Part shown: positions 1 to 10,035 of the stretch, one piece after another | Layout of the letters: the number at the start of each line of letters is the position of its first letter | How positions within the stretch are numbered: position 1 is the first letter of the stretch | DNA from: Microcaldota archaeon | GTDB taxonomy: Archaea; Micrarchaeota; Micrarchaeia; Anstonellales; SKW190 | DNA: 49,371 nt | Direction of reading: 5' to 3' | Assembly: GCA_026414265.1 (NCBI GenBank) | Contig: JAOAJI010000006.1 | Coordinates: forward strand, 1-49,371 | Translations under genes and position numbers: made by a program | The notes under the pieces: model-generated | The model's database searches: none | Seen by the model: only the letters and a program-made list of their open reading frames with translations | Told to the model about the DNA's origin: nothing

Positions 1-2423
1 GGAGAGATGTATCTAAGATTCAAATCTGGTTTACCAGTTTTGATCTTTAAGACATTTTCAAGTAAAGAATAATTGTCTTTGTCATAAGCTGATTGAAAAT
101 ATCCATTTAGCGCAACACTACCTGGCATAAATTTAGGACCTGAATAAGACTTACAATCAGCTGTTATAGGCAAAACTTTAGATACTGGATTTGAACATTC
201 ATAGGCATAGTTTCTTGTATAATTTATGGACATTTCACAACCAAAAAAGTAATCACCTGTTTTACCAGAGTGCTTACCTAACTCATGAAGCACGTCATTG
301 CCTACATCATATGGTGATTTATTCATCTCATAGAAATAAAGCAAATAATTAGTTGACCTTTGATATATTTGCTTAAGATCGATGTCAGTATCAATGTAAT
401 TAACTTTACAATTAGCTGGAATTGCATCACATACATCATTTACAGAAAAATCTTCAACTACGTTAAAACAATTATCTGGCACGTTTGAACACGATGTTCT
501 ACAACTTTCAGATAAAAAGTTAAGTGTTCCTCCTCTGTTTATCTTTGTCCTGCATTCTAAAGGACAAGCACTGTACGCCTGATCTAAGCAAGATTTTCCT
601 CCTTCTTCAACACTGAACCTGAATCTGTCAGGACAAGCATTAATGTCACAATTTACACAGTTTGGGTACAGATTTTCAGGCCTCTTTGTTTTATGTTCTC
701 TGGTATTGTTGAGCCTACAGCCCAAAGGGCACTTGAGCTTAACATCTACGTTTTCTTCTTTGAATAAGTTAGGGTCATCAGTACAATCAAGACCAGAAGA
801 AGAGAACACAAAATTAGGAATTGTATAAGCTGTATTGGTCAATGATGAAGGATGTACATTAAGATCAAAGTAACCTGGAGGGTATTTAATCCTACATTGA
901 ACAGGGCACTTGTTTGATGCTGCAGAAGAGAACCCATCTTTATTATAACAATTTTCTTCACAATATTCGAACCCAAAAACATTAGAAGAATAAGGTAAAC
1001 TGTTTTCTCTCATGTATTTTTCTCCTTCTGCCTCTCTTAAAGCAGAAGGCATGGCGGAATAATTAACTGGTGATGGAATTCTATAAGCAAAACAAAAAGA
1101 GCTGCATTTAAGGCAATTCCTCTCAAACTGCTGACATGAAGGTATATGATAAGGATAAGGGATCTCTCTACATTCTTGTGGGCATCCGTTAAAACAATCA
1201 CTCTGAACTTTATTATCAGTAATATAATATTCTTCATTTTTTATACATTGAACAAACATGCTTTTTGGCAAAGTTTTTACATTACCTGAAACATCGGTCA
1301 AAGTAATAGTAGTTGAATCATTCCAAACTTGATTTATTGTGTATGCATATACTCTGTTTACATCTTTATAGTTGTAAGGTATTGGAGATCGATTCCCCAT
1401 GGCATAATAAATCAAAAATAACTCTTTTGTGTTAGCGTTATAGCCATAGGCAAAAGGTCCTCGAACAGTGCATTCTGCTGGACAGTACGAATTATTTGAT
1501 ATACTAGAAGGATAATATGTGTCAGCCCACATTTGCCAAGCCATAACATAAGATAACGGCATAGCGATGAAAACCATTGAAGAAGCAGAAATTAATAACC
1601 CTCCTAGCTTCCTAGTCAAGAAAAAAGACCTAAATAAAATTCCTATTAAAAATAGAACTGGTGCAACATACATATAAGATATGATCAAAAAAAATTGTTG
1701 TGCTCTTATAAAAGAAATCAAAGTCATTAAATGACCGAATAAATTTTGATAACGCTTAGAAAAGAATATGTATCCTGCATTCGGTCTCTGTAATACACCA
1801 AAAAAAACACCCACCCATAAATTCGTATACCTCCCTGAAGTCTGGCTCGCTAATGAAGAGAAATGTCTACTTCTGCTTATGAATATGTCCATAAGATCAT
1901 ATGAGTAATTATAGAATCTATCCAAATAAAGCATGCTTAATATGAACGAACAATCTACATTGTTTGCTCTTATTCCAAAACTATAATACCTGTTCTCTAT
2001 GTAAGTACGCTCAACATTAGTACACTTAACAGGAACGCCATTGACATTTATCTGAACAAAATTGTCAATTGTAAGATTAATGAAAGCAATCACACCAAAA
2101 ATTGTCAGGATTATTATCATGTTTATTATAGCTTGCTTAATTTCTACTTCTGCAAAAGTTTTAACTTTATAATTTGAGAAGCTATGCCCTACTGCAAAAG
2201 CAATACCTGCTATCAAAACAGATAAAATTATAATAGCCACAGACATCTGAAAAATTAGTTCAGGACGTGAAAAATCAGCAATCTGAACATTTAAACCACT
2301 AATCACATCAGTTCTGTTATAGAAATAAGACCTTTCATACTGTGAATAAAAATTTGATATCAGAATAGTTAATGTAAAGAGTATGAACATAAAAATTATT
2401 TTTAATCTTATAAAAGCATGCAC
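1..2423 (-). CDS. Cys-rich membrane/surface protein, first gene product incomplete at window edge
   Basis: This reading frame is absent from the ORF track because its stop lies beyond base 1. I translated it on the minus strand and spot-checked many lines without meeting a stop, giving about 807 residues. I chose GTG at 2423: it follows an SD-like GGTGA at proper spacing and gives a signal-like N-terminus (HAFIRLK, then a hydrophobic stretch). ATG at 2390 is the alternative. Residues about 60-90, 100-130 and 225-285 look like membrane segments. From about residue 310 the protein is Cys-rich, with recurring CPxxC motifs such as CPAEC, CPQEC, CPVQC, CPLGC and CPLEC. It starts just downstream of the next gene's stop, so the genes are probably co-transcribed. 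One membrane segment resembles segments in the two upstream genes. Function is unknown; a disulfide-stabilised surface protein is an inference. Confidence 0.8.
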   Translation of the reverse strand, partial: MHAFIRLKIIFMFILFTLTILISNFYSQYERSYFYNRTDVISGLNVQIADFSRPELIFQMSVAIIILSVLIAGIAFAVGHSFSNYKVKTFAEVEIKQAIINMIIILTIFGVIAFINLTIDNFVQINVNGVPVKCTNVERTYIENRYYSFGIRANNVDCSFILSMLYLDRFYNYSYDLMDIFISRSRHFSSLASQTSGRYTNLWVGVFFGVLQRPNAGYIFFSKRYQNLFGHLMTLISFIRAQQFFLIISYMYVAPVLFLIGILFRSFFLTRKLGGLLISASSMVFIAMPLSYVMAWQMWADTYYPSSISNNSYCPAECTVRGPFAYGYNANTKELFLIYYAMGNRSPIPYNYKDVNRVYAYTINQVWNDSTTITLTDVSGNVKTLPKSMFVQCIKNEEYYITDNKVQSDCFNGCPQECREIPYPYHIPSCQQFERNCLKCSSFCFAYRIPSPVNYSAMPSALREAEGEKYMRENSLPYSSNVFGFEYCEENCYNKDGFSSAASNKCPVQCRIKYPPGYFDLNVHPSSLTNTAYTIPNFVFSSSGLDCTDDPNLFKEENVDVKLKCPLGCRLNNTREHKTKRPENLYPNCVNCDINACPDRFRFSVEEGGKSCLDQAYSACPLECRTKINRGGTLNFLSESCRTSCSNVPDNCFNVVEDFSVNDVCDAIPANCKVNYIDTDIDLKQIYQRSTNYLLYFYEMNKSPYDVGNDVLHELGKHSGKTGDYFFGCEMSINYTRNYAYECSNPVSKVLPITADCKSYSGPKFMPGSVALNGYFQSAYDKDNYSLLENVLKIKTGKPDLNLRYIS

Positions 2424-2429
2424 GAATAA

Positions 2430-3428
2430 TCACCATAACATATTTTCAATAAATGAATCAATCATTCTCATTCCTTTTATTAATGAATTTATTGAAATTA
2501 TAGAAAGTACAATTATTAGGTTTGGTAAAAAAAAAGCTTCAGGAAAGTACAAAGAATATTTTTCATATCTAATAAATTTATTAGACACTGAAAAGCATTC
2601 TAGAAATTCATTAGATATCAAGTCATTGATTTTGCTTTCATGAAATGCGTAGTTCGCATAAATAAAAGGCACAAAGAAATAGACAGATATTCCAATCGCA
2701 AAAAATGCGTTACCGAAATCTCTTAAACCTGGAATCAACTTAAAGATTAGCCCTATTATAAAAATCATAAGCAAGAAATTTACACTTAATAAATCTAGTA
2801 TAATTCTTTGAATGGTAATACTGACTTGTGCGGTAACCAAGAAATTTATGTATGCATCTCTAAGTATGTATGTCGCTTTATTATCAGATGAAGGTAAATC
2901 CAATCTGCCTTCTCCTTCCCAAATAAACCATCCCCTGTAAGAATATTTGGCAGAGTTGGCCCAGTTGTCAACTGCTTGGTAATTTAATTCTTTAATTAGA
3001 TTCCTTTGATAGTTATCTATTTTTTTAACAAAGTTAATGGCCACAGCATGATAGTCTATATTAGGGTCTTTTATCATTGAACAAACTGGTATGTAAATAA
3101 GATCTACTACTATAATAAGAGCTATTACCAATAAAATATAAGTTATTTCTTCTTTTACTCTTACTAGCAGATGTACATTATGTGTTGCTTGTGCAACAAT
3201 ATACAAGACGGCAGTTGTAAAAATTATAAGAAGACCTAAAACTATGACCAACCAACTTTGTTGAAAATTAACTAGGTTTATAATTATTGAGTTGTTCATA
3301 CACTGAGAAAAGTATATGTTCGCCAATGCAAAAACAAAAAATATTAGTTTAATTAAAGTAAATTTGTCAAATAACAATTTTTGAGATATTACTTTGATTG
3401 TTATTTCAGATAATCCTAGTAATCCCAT
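2430..3428 (-). CDS. Polytopic membrane protein of the Cys-rich surface cluster
   Basis: This 332-residue protein has about seven hydrophobic segments and no Cys-rich ectodomain. A charged loop of roughly 100 residues (about 130-215) separates two membrane halves. Near residue 240 it has the pattern FIIGLIFKLIPGLRDFGNAF, also seen in variant form in both neighbours. Its ATG lies inside the 3' end of the upstream 1717-residue gene (23-nt out-of-frame overlap), behind a GGTGATG sequence. This suggests translational coupling. Its stop is 6 nt from the GTG start of the next gene. I do not recognise a named family. A membrane partner or channel-like component working with the two flanking proteins is the inference from context. 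Confidence 0.8.
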   Translation of the reverse strand: MGLLGLSEITIKVISQKLLFDKFTLIKLIFFVFALANIYFSQCMNNSIIINLVNFQQSWLVIVLGLLIIFTTAVLYIVAQATHNVHLLVRVKEEITYILLVIALIIVVDLIYIPVCSMIKDPNIDYHAVAINFVKKIDNYQRNLIKELNYQAVDNWANSAKYSYRGWFIWEGEGRLDLPSSDNKATYILRDAYINFLVTAQVSITIQRIILDLLSVNFLLMIFIIGLIFKLIPGLRDFGNAFFAIGISVYFFVPFIYANYAFHESKINDLISNEFLECFSVSNKFIRYEKYSLYFPEAFFLPNLIIVLSIISINSLIKGMRMIDSFIENMLW

Positions 3429-6400
3429 ACAGAGTCACATCACCACTTAAAGCTATAGATATACTTCTTGCAGCACTTATTATCATGAATAGTACAATTA
3501 AATAAGTAACTAGTGTAGCAATAGAACTGTAAAGAACTACGTCCATCAACTCCTTCAATTTATCCAAATACAAGAGCCTAAAGTCGCCTTGTGCAGCCTG
3601 TGAAATATAATTGTTTAATGCAACAGACATAGCATTTGTAAATGCGTATTGCACTGAAACATAAAATAATGTAACTATCCATTTACATAGTGGATAAGGG
3701 ACCCATGGTTGCAATGGAGGGCATATAATATTTGCCCAGTTTACTTCACCTATAAAAGTAAAGACTTGTATACCTTGATTACATACTGTTCCATAGCCAG
3801 GTGGATTTGCAACAGGTGGCACCCTTGCACCACTTCGTTCAACTACATCTATATAAGCGCCAACCGTTCTTATAGAATTGCTTATGTAGTCCATCATTAA
3901 AAATTGGAAAAAATATACGCCTAAAGGCAAAAATATTTGCATTGATATAAATAGTGAAATTAACATTGTCCCTATTGAGCGAGTAAAAGGCACAACCTTA
4001 AGCATAAAACCAAATGCCAAAAGAAATAGACCAAAACCTTGTAAAATAATTAATAAAAATTTAATTGAACTGTTAAAAGCCATTAATAACAACAACTGAT
4101 TTGACAAACTTATTATACCTTCTGCAACAGGCATTAATCCAGATAATGGAGTAAGTGAATTCCAATTAGATACAAACCCAAACCTGGCGTTAGAATAATC
4201 ATATGAAAACGTAAATAATTTAACCATGTTAGCGTAGTTCTCAACTACAATATCATAAATAACTGTATAATGGAAATTAATTTGATCTAATGTAAACACT
4301 GCAAAATTTACAAAATTTGAATTGTTAGGCAAAACAAAGTTTGAAGTTATGTTAAATATCCCTAGAATAAGTATGAATTGTATTAATGAATTACCTAATT
4401 CGATAAATTCATTTCTTACAATCATTTCTAATTGGGTCATCCCCAAACCTTTTGAAACAATGTAAACAACCACAAGAGAGAACAATACACTTAAGATAAT
4501 TATTGGAAAGCAGATTGACAAAGAATTAGGGACATTAGGTATTATTGGGTTCGTTAAAGCTGGATTGTTTATATTTTTTATATTACATATGGCACGCCCG
4601 CTTGCATCTGTAACACAATTGTTTTCACAATCATATATTATATATCTTAGATTGTTGCCATCACAGGTTGCCTCTAAAATTCTATTAGTTCCATCATTGG
4701 AACACTGATCATTGTAAAAAGTTATTAAGCCATTTTCAGTGACTTTTACATAACCTAAAGTTCCAGGAGAATTGCCGTCAGAATCAACACATGTTTTAGC
4801 AATAGGATTACAAGTGAAATAAGAAAAATCTAAGGTATATGGGCATCTGGTATTTGGAGGACAAGGTTGCTCAGACCTTATAACTGAAGAAGTTATTGGA
4901 TCACAGGAATATTTAATGACACTTATTTCATTTGGTGCACAATGATCTTTGTAAACTATATTATTGTAATAGACTATTGTTCTTCCATTAACATCTGTAA
5001 GTTGAATGCAGTTATTAGGACTTACCATGTAAGTAGTTGAACCAGGCGGAGCTGCTGAACCAGGCGGAGCTGTACCACAATAAGTACCTACTGCACCTGT
5101 ATATTCTTTTGAAGCGATATTATTACCATCGCACAAGTATTCTGTTACCTTGGCTCTTCTTGTACCATCTGGGTTAACTATTTCCACGCACACATCATGT
5201 TTAATTACACCAGCAGTTTTTACATAGCCATCAGTGTATGGAGAATCACCATCCGAATCATAACAATTAATGCATCGACCTTCTATGCATAACATGTTTT
5301 GATTTCTACAATCTATATTCTGACTTTTTACTTGTAGTTCTGTCTCATCACAATAAAACTCCTTCAATACGAAGTCATTAATACAATAATCAGTTTGCCT
5401 AGTAATGGTAAGTTCATCCGAACCAGCATATAGAGACGTAAAACCTTGTTCATTTTCATCAATCCCGTTGTCATTTTCACCGCATGAAAGCACTTGACAT
5501 TCTCCTTGACGGCATATATAATTTTGTGGACAGTTAATAATCTTGTCTAAAACCTCTACAGAAGTACTAGATCTACAATAGTATTCTCTCAAAGAATTTT
5601 CATTAATACAATAATCACCATTTTCATTAACAATGTCTCCTTCTTTTTTTATACCATAAGTATTGCCTTTCTTGAATTCATTTTCGCCATCATCAGTATC
5701 TATGCACATGTCAGTAGCATAACTACTCTGTTCACACTTTCCATTATTACATAATAACCCTTCAGGACATGAATATCTCTTATAAATTAGTTTATTACCT
5801 AAGCAAGTTGCTTCATCAATTTTTCTTAAATCACTTTGAACACATTTATCTTCTATTCTTTCAGTAAGGTTCTCGGCATAACCTGCTTCAACTAAAGGAT
5901 CTGAACTTCCTGCATCGGAATCTTCACAAAAAGATTTTTTACAAGCGCCATTAACACAAAAGTAATCTTCAGGACATGATATATATTCAGAAAATATAGC
6001 ATTACTTTCATCATTACAGTAATATTCCTGTAAAATTCTTTCATTAATACATGTGTCACTTTTTGTTTCAGTTCCGTTTGAAGTAGTCCCAGATACCATA
6101 CTTGGATTTTCTGCATCAGTGTCAGAATCAATACACCTGTTTTTAGGAACACATTCTCTTTTTGTACTGTCACACACGTGATTAGTTGGACATTCCTTTT
6201 TCATTGTTAAAACTCTGTTATCGCTCCCACAGTACGTATAATTCAAAAATCTTTCATCTATACAATAATCTTGTAGTGTGACCGTTCCATTAGTCGTTCT
6301 TTTTTGGTCATCATTTCTTGTGCATTGTTGACCAAGTACACATTGACCGTTTAAACATATTTGATTTGAATCACATACCATTTGTTCTACTTTGATTATA

Positions 6401-8559
6401 CTACCATCACAATATGTTTCATTAACTGTGTTTATGTTGTGACACACATCATCTAATCTGTTAGTTGAGTTGATTGAAAAAGATGCCTGTGTCTTAACCT
6501 TGCCGTTGTCGTTATCTATACACTGATTCTGTGTAGATACACATTTACCACCAGAACATATGTGGTTAGCTGGGCAATTTAAGTCAACAAATATTGGGTT
6601 GTCATTAGAACATATTGCTTCTTTTACGAAAGTTCCACCTTCTATAGGGCAGTAGTCTGTTATTATGGTAGAGCCTTTGGCAGCTTGACTCTTAAAGTAA
6701 ATACTATTTGGACCTAAGTCTAAGTCAACACATTGAGTATTAGCCACGCATCTACCATTATAACATAATTTATTTTCTCCACAATAAAATACCTCATAGG
6801 TTGCACTTTGACTACAAAAGCTCTCTGCAATATGAGTAGCGTTGACACATGAATCGAAATATGCAAAATCTTTGTCAGCAGTCTCTCCATATACATCAAG
6901 TATTTTACCTCCATCAGTATCTACGCATTCACCAAAACCAAGGTGTCTACATTTTCCTGATTGACAAATCATGTCACTTGCAATACAATCATACAAAGAA
7001 GAAGTAGGATTGCCATTAGAACAATAACTTTCGTTTATGTAAAATAAATTGTAACAAGAATCCTTCATGATAATGTTGTCTTTCTTTGCTTCACCATAAA
7101 CAGTAAGCTGGATACCTCCATCAGTATCTACACATTGATTGTAAACACACCTTCCACCAGAAGAATCTTGTAAACAAGCTCCATTATCGCACGATAAATT
7201 AGTAGAAATAATCACATTACCACTACAAGTGTATTCAGTTACGTGTGTGGAGTTCACGCACTTGTCTGTAAAAGAATGAGTCGTATTCGATACTGTCCCT
7301 ACTATATTCTTGTCATTACCATCAGTATCTGAACAAAGGCTGAGTGGGATACATCTTCCATTATCACATTTGTAATTTTCTGGACAGGTAGTATCTACAC
7401 TTCTAACGATAAATTGATCACAATAACCTTTTCTGATAGCTCGCACGTCTGACTCAGACAAACAATGATCAGTAAACGAATATCCAGAACTGTTGGATGT
7501 TGTTCTTTGTGTGTATAAATCAGGTGCTGATGGTCCTATACAATAGCCACAAAAAGCAGGAGAACTTTCGGAACCAAACCACGTAGAACATAAATAACCA
7601 TCTGGACAGGATAAAATAGCTTCCTTAATTGTTCTATCCGTGTTACATGAATATTCTCTAATTTTGGTAGAATCTATACAAATGTCATATTTTATTTGTG
7701 TTTCGTTGCTTGTTTTTCCAGGCAAAGTAACGGTTAAACCGTTATCTGTATCGGTACACGATACTTCTCTACATCTTCCGTCTTCACAAATATAGCCACT
7801 TGGACAATCCTGATTTGTAAATTTGATATTGTTATTAGCATCACAATAAAACTCCTGAACTCTGGTAGCACTCAAGCACACATCATTACTTGTAGATCCG
7901 CCTTTTGTTACGCTACCTTTATTGTATATATCTATACCATTATCTGTATCGCTGCATGTGTTTATATTGATACACTTTCCATTTGAGCACATCTCACCAG
8001 ATCCTGGACAATATATATGCTCTGAATTCAATTCCTTTTTCCACGAGAAGCCATCAAAAACATACTCACAATAATACTCATTCAGTTTAGCGTCTTGACA
8101 GAAATCTGAATAAGAAACGTAACCGTTACTAGCAGTACCTTTGTTATAATAATCTTTGCCTCCATCAGTATCAGTACAAACACTGCTTGGATCTATACAT
8201 GCAGAAGTACCATCAGAATAAGTTCTACACTGATAAGGAGAATTACATGACGTTGGTGCAGTCATAAGATCAAATTTGTTAGTTTTTGGCTTATTGTCTG
8301 AATAAAAACAATCGGCAGTACATAAACAATAGTATAATAAAGAGCACGTGTTACTATAAGTTACTCCATTTGCTATTATCTTTCCTGCAGAAGTGTCAGT
8401 AGGTTTTGTATAGATTATAGCATAATAAATAGGGTGGCCATATACATCAACGAACCTTTGATACCCAGGAGCCACATCACATTGTGCGTAAAGTAAATTT
8501 AAGGAAAACAGAAAAAATAGTAAGCACACTAATTCTATTGATTTAAGAGAAACCAACAT
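3406..8559 (-). CDS. Giant surface protein: about 17 Cys-rich modules plus C-terminal multi-pass membrane domain
   Basis: The protein has 1717 residues. Residues 1-25 form a signal peptide (hydrophobic core ending LLYA). From about 126 to 1340 there are about 17 degenerate modules of 60-75 residues, each following C-x-D-x-D-x-G, then D-x-C, then E-x-x-C, then C-P-x-x-x-x-C-x-x-G-x-C. Many N-x-S/T sequons fall at matching module positions (NATH, NETY, NESY, NYTY), consistent with N-glycosylation. From about 1345 to the end are about six membrane helices, including a KVVPFTRSIGTMLISLF segment resembling those in both downstream genes. A repeated PPGSAAPPGS linker lies near residue 1165. It heads a minus-strand operon with an SD-like GGGTGAA upstream. 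The architecture suggests an outward, disulfide-rich ectodomain anchored by a polytopic membrane base. An adhesin or contact apparatus is inferred, not shown. Confidence 0.88.
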   Translation of the reverse strand: MLVSLKSIELVCLLFFLFSLNLLYAQCDVAPGYQRFVDVYGHPIYYAIIYTKPTDTSAGKIIANGVTYSNTCSLLYYCLCTADCFYSDNKPKTNKFDLMTAPTSCNSPYQCRTYSDGTSACIDPSSVCTDTDGGKDYYNKGTASNGYVSYSDFCQDAKLNEYYCEYVFDGFSWKKELNSEHIYCPGSGEMCSNGKCININTCSDTDNGIDIYNKGSVTKGGSTSNDVCLSATRVQEFYCDANNNIKFTNQDCPSGYICEDGRCREVSCTDTDNGLTVTLPGKTSNETQIKYDICIDSTKIREYSCNTDRTIKEAILSCPDGYLCSTWFGSESSPAFCGYCIGPSAPDLYTQRTTSNSSGYSFTDHCLSESDVRAIRKGYCDQFIVRSVDTTCPENYKCDNGRCIPLSLCSDTDGNDKNIVGTVSNTTHSFTDKCVNSTHVTEYTCSGNVIISTNLSCDNGACLQDSSGGRCVYNQCVDTDGGIQLTVYGEAKKDNIIMKDSCYNLFYINESYCSNGNPTSSLYDCIASDMICQSGKCRHLGFGECVDTDGGKILDVYGETADKDFAYFDSCVNATHIAESFCSQSATYEVFYCGENKLCYNGRCVANTQCVDLDLGPNSIYFKSQAAKGSTIITDYCPIEGGTFVKEAICSNDNPIFVDLNCPANHICSGGKCVSTQNQCIDNDNGKVKTQASFSINSTNRLDDVCHNINTVNETYCDGSIIKVEQMVCDSNQICLNGQCVLGQQCTRNDDQKRTTNGTVTLQDYCIDERFLNYTYCGSDNRVLTMKKECPTNHVCDSTKRECVPKNRCIDSDTDAENPSMVSGTTSNGTETKSDTCINERILQEYYCNDESNAIFSEYISCPEDYFCVNGACKKSFCEDSDAGSSDPLVEAGYAENLTERIEDKCVQSDLRKIDEATCLGNKLIYKRYSCPEGLLCNNGKCEQSSYATDMCIDTDDGENEFKKGNTYGIKKEGDIVNENGDYCINENSLREYYCRSSTSVEVLDKIINCPQNYICRQGECQVLSCGENDNGIDENEQGFTSLYAGSDELTITRQTDYCINDFVLKEFYCDETELQVKSQNIDCRNQNMLCIEGRCINCYDSDGDSPYTDGYVKTAGVIKHDVCVEIVNPDGTRRAKVTEYLCDGNNIASKEYTGAVGTYCGTAPPGSAAPPGSTTYMVSPNNCIQLTDVNGRTIVYYNNIVYKDHCAPNEISVIKYSCDPITSSVIRSEQPCPPNTRCPYTLDFSYFTCNPIAKTCVDSDGNSPGTLGYVKVTENGLITFYNDQCSNDGTNRILEATCDGNNLRYIIYDCENNCVTDASGRAICNIKNINNPALTNPIIPNVPNSLSICFPIIILSVLFSLVVVYIVSKGLGMTQLEMIVRNEFIELGNSLIQFILILGIFNITSNFVLPNNSNFVNFAVFTLDQINFHYTVIYDIVVENYANMVKLFTFSYDYSNARFGFVSNWNSLTPLSGLMPVAEGIISLSNQLLLLMAFNSSIKFLLIILQGFGLFLLAFGFMLKVVPFTRSIGTMLISLFISMQIFLPLGVYFFQFLMMDYISNSIRTVGAYIDVVERSGARVPPVANPPGYGTVCNQGIQVFTFIGEVNWANIICPPLQPWVPYPLCKWIVTLFYVSVQYAFTNAMSVALNNYISQAAQGDFRLLYLDKLKELMDVVLYSSIATLVTYLIVLFMIISAARSISIALSGDVTLYGITRII

Positions 8560-8604
8560 ATTTCTCAGATACTATTCACCCACAATCATTTTTCCTAATG
8601 ACAA

Positions 8605-8622
8605 GCCATATATATTAAAGAA
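8605..8622. promoter_or_regulatory. Shared TATA-like box between divergent genes
   Basis: The 86-bp divergent gap between the giant surface protein and nnr holds one clear AT box, CATATATATTAAAG, which reads as a TATA-like element on both strands. It lies about 30 nt upstream of the nnr ATG, giving an almost leaderless transcript. It lies about 50 nt upstream of the surface-protein ATG, giving a leader of about 25 nt that carries GGGTGAA. Promoter activity is inferred from position and composition. Confidence 0.4.
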
Positions 8623-8645
8623 TTGAAGATTATATAGATTAGCTT

Positions 8646-10013
8646 ATGCAACGTTTATCTTGTAGGTTCAAAAACTCTATCACCTATTCAAAGGCTTTTG
8701 ATCTTAGCATATCTTTGCTTGGATTTGATATTAAAGATGTTATTGAAGAAGTTGGAAATAAGATTGCTGAAAAATTAAAAAAAGACAATTATAAGAAAGT
8801 CTTATTTTTGATAGGGCCTGGAAATAACGGCTGTGATGGATTAGCTACTATAAAAAACTTAAACACTACGAACGTAGACGTTTATTTGTATAAAAAAGGA
8901 GCAAATTTTTCTGAGCTTAACAAAAAATACTTGAAAGAACTTAAGAAAATTGTAAGATTAGTTGATTTAAACGAGATTAAAGACAAGGATTATGACTGTG
9001 TTGTAGAAGCTTTTTTCGGTACAGGCTTCAAAAGCGACTTAGAGTATGAAGCAAAAAAAGTAATTGCGCTCTGTAACAAAAAAAAAGCAAGAAAAATTGC
9101 AATAGATATTCCAATAAAGTCTTTTAAAGCAGAAAAAGTTTATTCAATACTAACAAAAAAAACAGAAAATGCTGAACTAATAGAACTAAATTTGCATCAA
9201 AAAATAAAACACAAGTATGTTAGTGCTCTGGATCTTTTGGACATAAAAACGTTTGAAAATGAAAGGAAGGGTTTAAATGGCAAAATACTGATAATAGCAG
9301 GCTCTGCTAAATATCTAGGTTCTTTGTATTTTTCATGCTATTGTGCATCTATGTTCTGTGATTTAGTGTATTACTATTGTCCTGAGCAACAAAGAAACAT
9401 GTCCAATGAAATTCCTGAAGCAATACCACTAGCTCAAGAAGAATTAAAGCAAAAACTTTTATCTGACTACTTTGACTCTATCTTGATCGGTCCAGGGATT
9501 ACAGCAGACAAAAAAGATGAATTAAAGGAATTACTAGAAATTTGCTTAAAGAAAAAAACTAAGTTGATTTTAGATGCTTATGGAATAGACCTTATCAAAG
9601 ATAAAAAATTAAACAATAATGTTTTGTTGACTCCTCACAAAGGGGAATTTAAGAGAGTGTTTGAAAAAGAACCTAACTTAAAAAACTTGATATTTTCTAG
9701 TAAAGAAAAAAATTGTAATATTTTATTAAAAGGGAAAGTAGATTTGCTCGTAACACCTGAAAGTAAAGTTTACAAAAACATATTAGGGAACAATGGCTTG
9801 ACAAAAGGAGGAACAGGTGATACTTTAGCTGGGCTTATAACAGCATTAGCATCACAAAACAATTTAATCAGTTCTACTAAAGCAGGTCTTTTACTTTTAA
9901 CGCATACAGCAGACATTTTAGAAAAAGAAATGGGAAAAAACTATTCTGTAAGAATTTTGATTGAAAAAATACCAAAGGTTTATTATGATTTAATTAGAAA
10001 GATTTATGGATAA
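8646..10013 (+). CDS. nnr: Bifunctional NAD(P)H-hydrate epimerase/dehydratase (epimerase half divergent)
   Basis: The 455-residue protein has the two-domain NnrE-NnrD fusion layout that repairs hydrated NAD(P)H. The N-terminal YjeF-like domain keeps the glycine/Asn loop GPGNNGCDGLA and an EAFFGTGF motif. The expected DIPSG...K-x-G region is instead DIPIKSFKAEK, so epimerase activity is doubtful. The C-terminal ADP/ATP-dependent dehydratase domain begins near residue 210 (NGKILIIAGSAKYLGS) and keeps LIGPGI, LLTPHKGEF, LLKGK and the catalytic GGTGDTLAG block. A usual DADGL is LDAYGI. Enolase follows 22 nt downstream in the same direction, so the two are probably one operon, with cofactor repair beside glycolysis. 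Confidence 0.85.
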   Translation: MQRLSCRFKNSITYSKAFDLSISLLGFDIKDVIEEVGNKIAEKLKKDNYKKVLFLIGPGNNGCDGLATIKNLNTTNVDVYLYKKGANFSELNKKYLKELKKIVRLVDLNEIKDKDYDCVVEAFFGTGFKSDLEYEAKKVIALCNKKKARKIAIDIPIKSFKAEKVYSILTKKTENAELIELNLHQKIKHKYVSALDLLDIKTFENERKGLNGKILIIAGSAKYLGSLYFSCYCASMFCDLVYYYCPEQQRNMSNEIPEAIPLAQEELKQKLLSDYFDSILIGPGITADKKDELKELLEICLKKKTKLILDAYGIDLIKDKKLNNNVLLTPHKGEFKRVFEKEPNLKNLIFSSKEKNCNILLKGKVDLLVTPESKVYKNILGNNGLTKGGTGDTLAGLITALASQNNLISSTKAGLLLLTHTADILEKEMGKNYSVRILIEKIPKVYYDLIRKIYG

Positions 10014-10035
10014 ACTAATTTAGAGGGAGTAAATT

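Noticed and set aside
1037-1237. 66-residue ORF and other short ORFs inside 1-2400 (including 643-828)
   Set aside because: They lie in other frames of the edge-truncated Cys-rich gene, which was checked open through this region.
2383-2643. Plus-strand 86-residue ORF
   Set aside because: Antisense to the well-supported 332-residue membrane protein; no ribosome binding site.
4570-8200. Repetitive pattern that might be read as a CRISPR array or DNA satellite
   Set aside because: The repetition is at protein level only (spaced Cys codons); DNA repeats are not conserved and the frame is open throughout.
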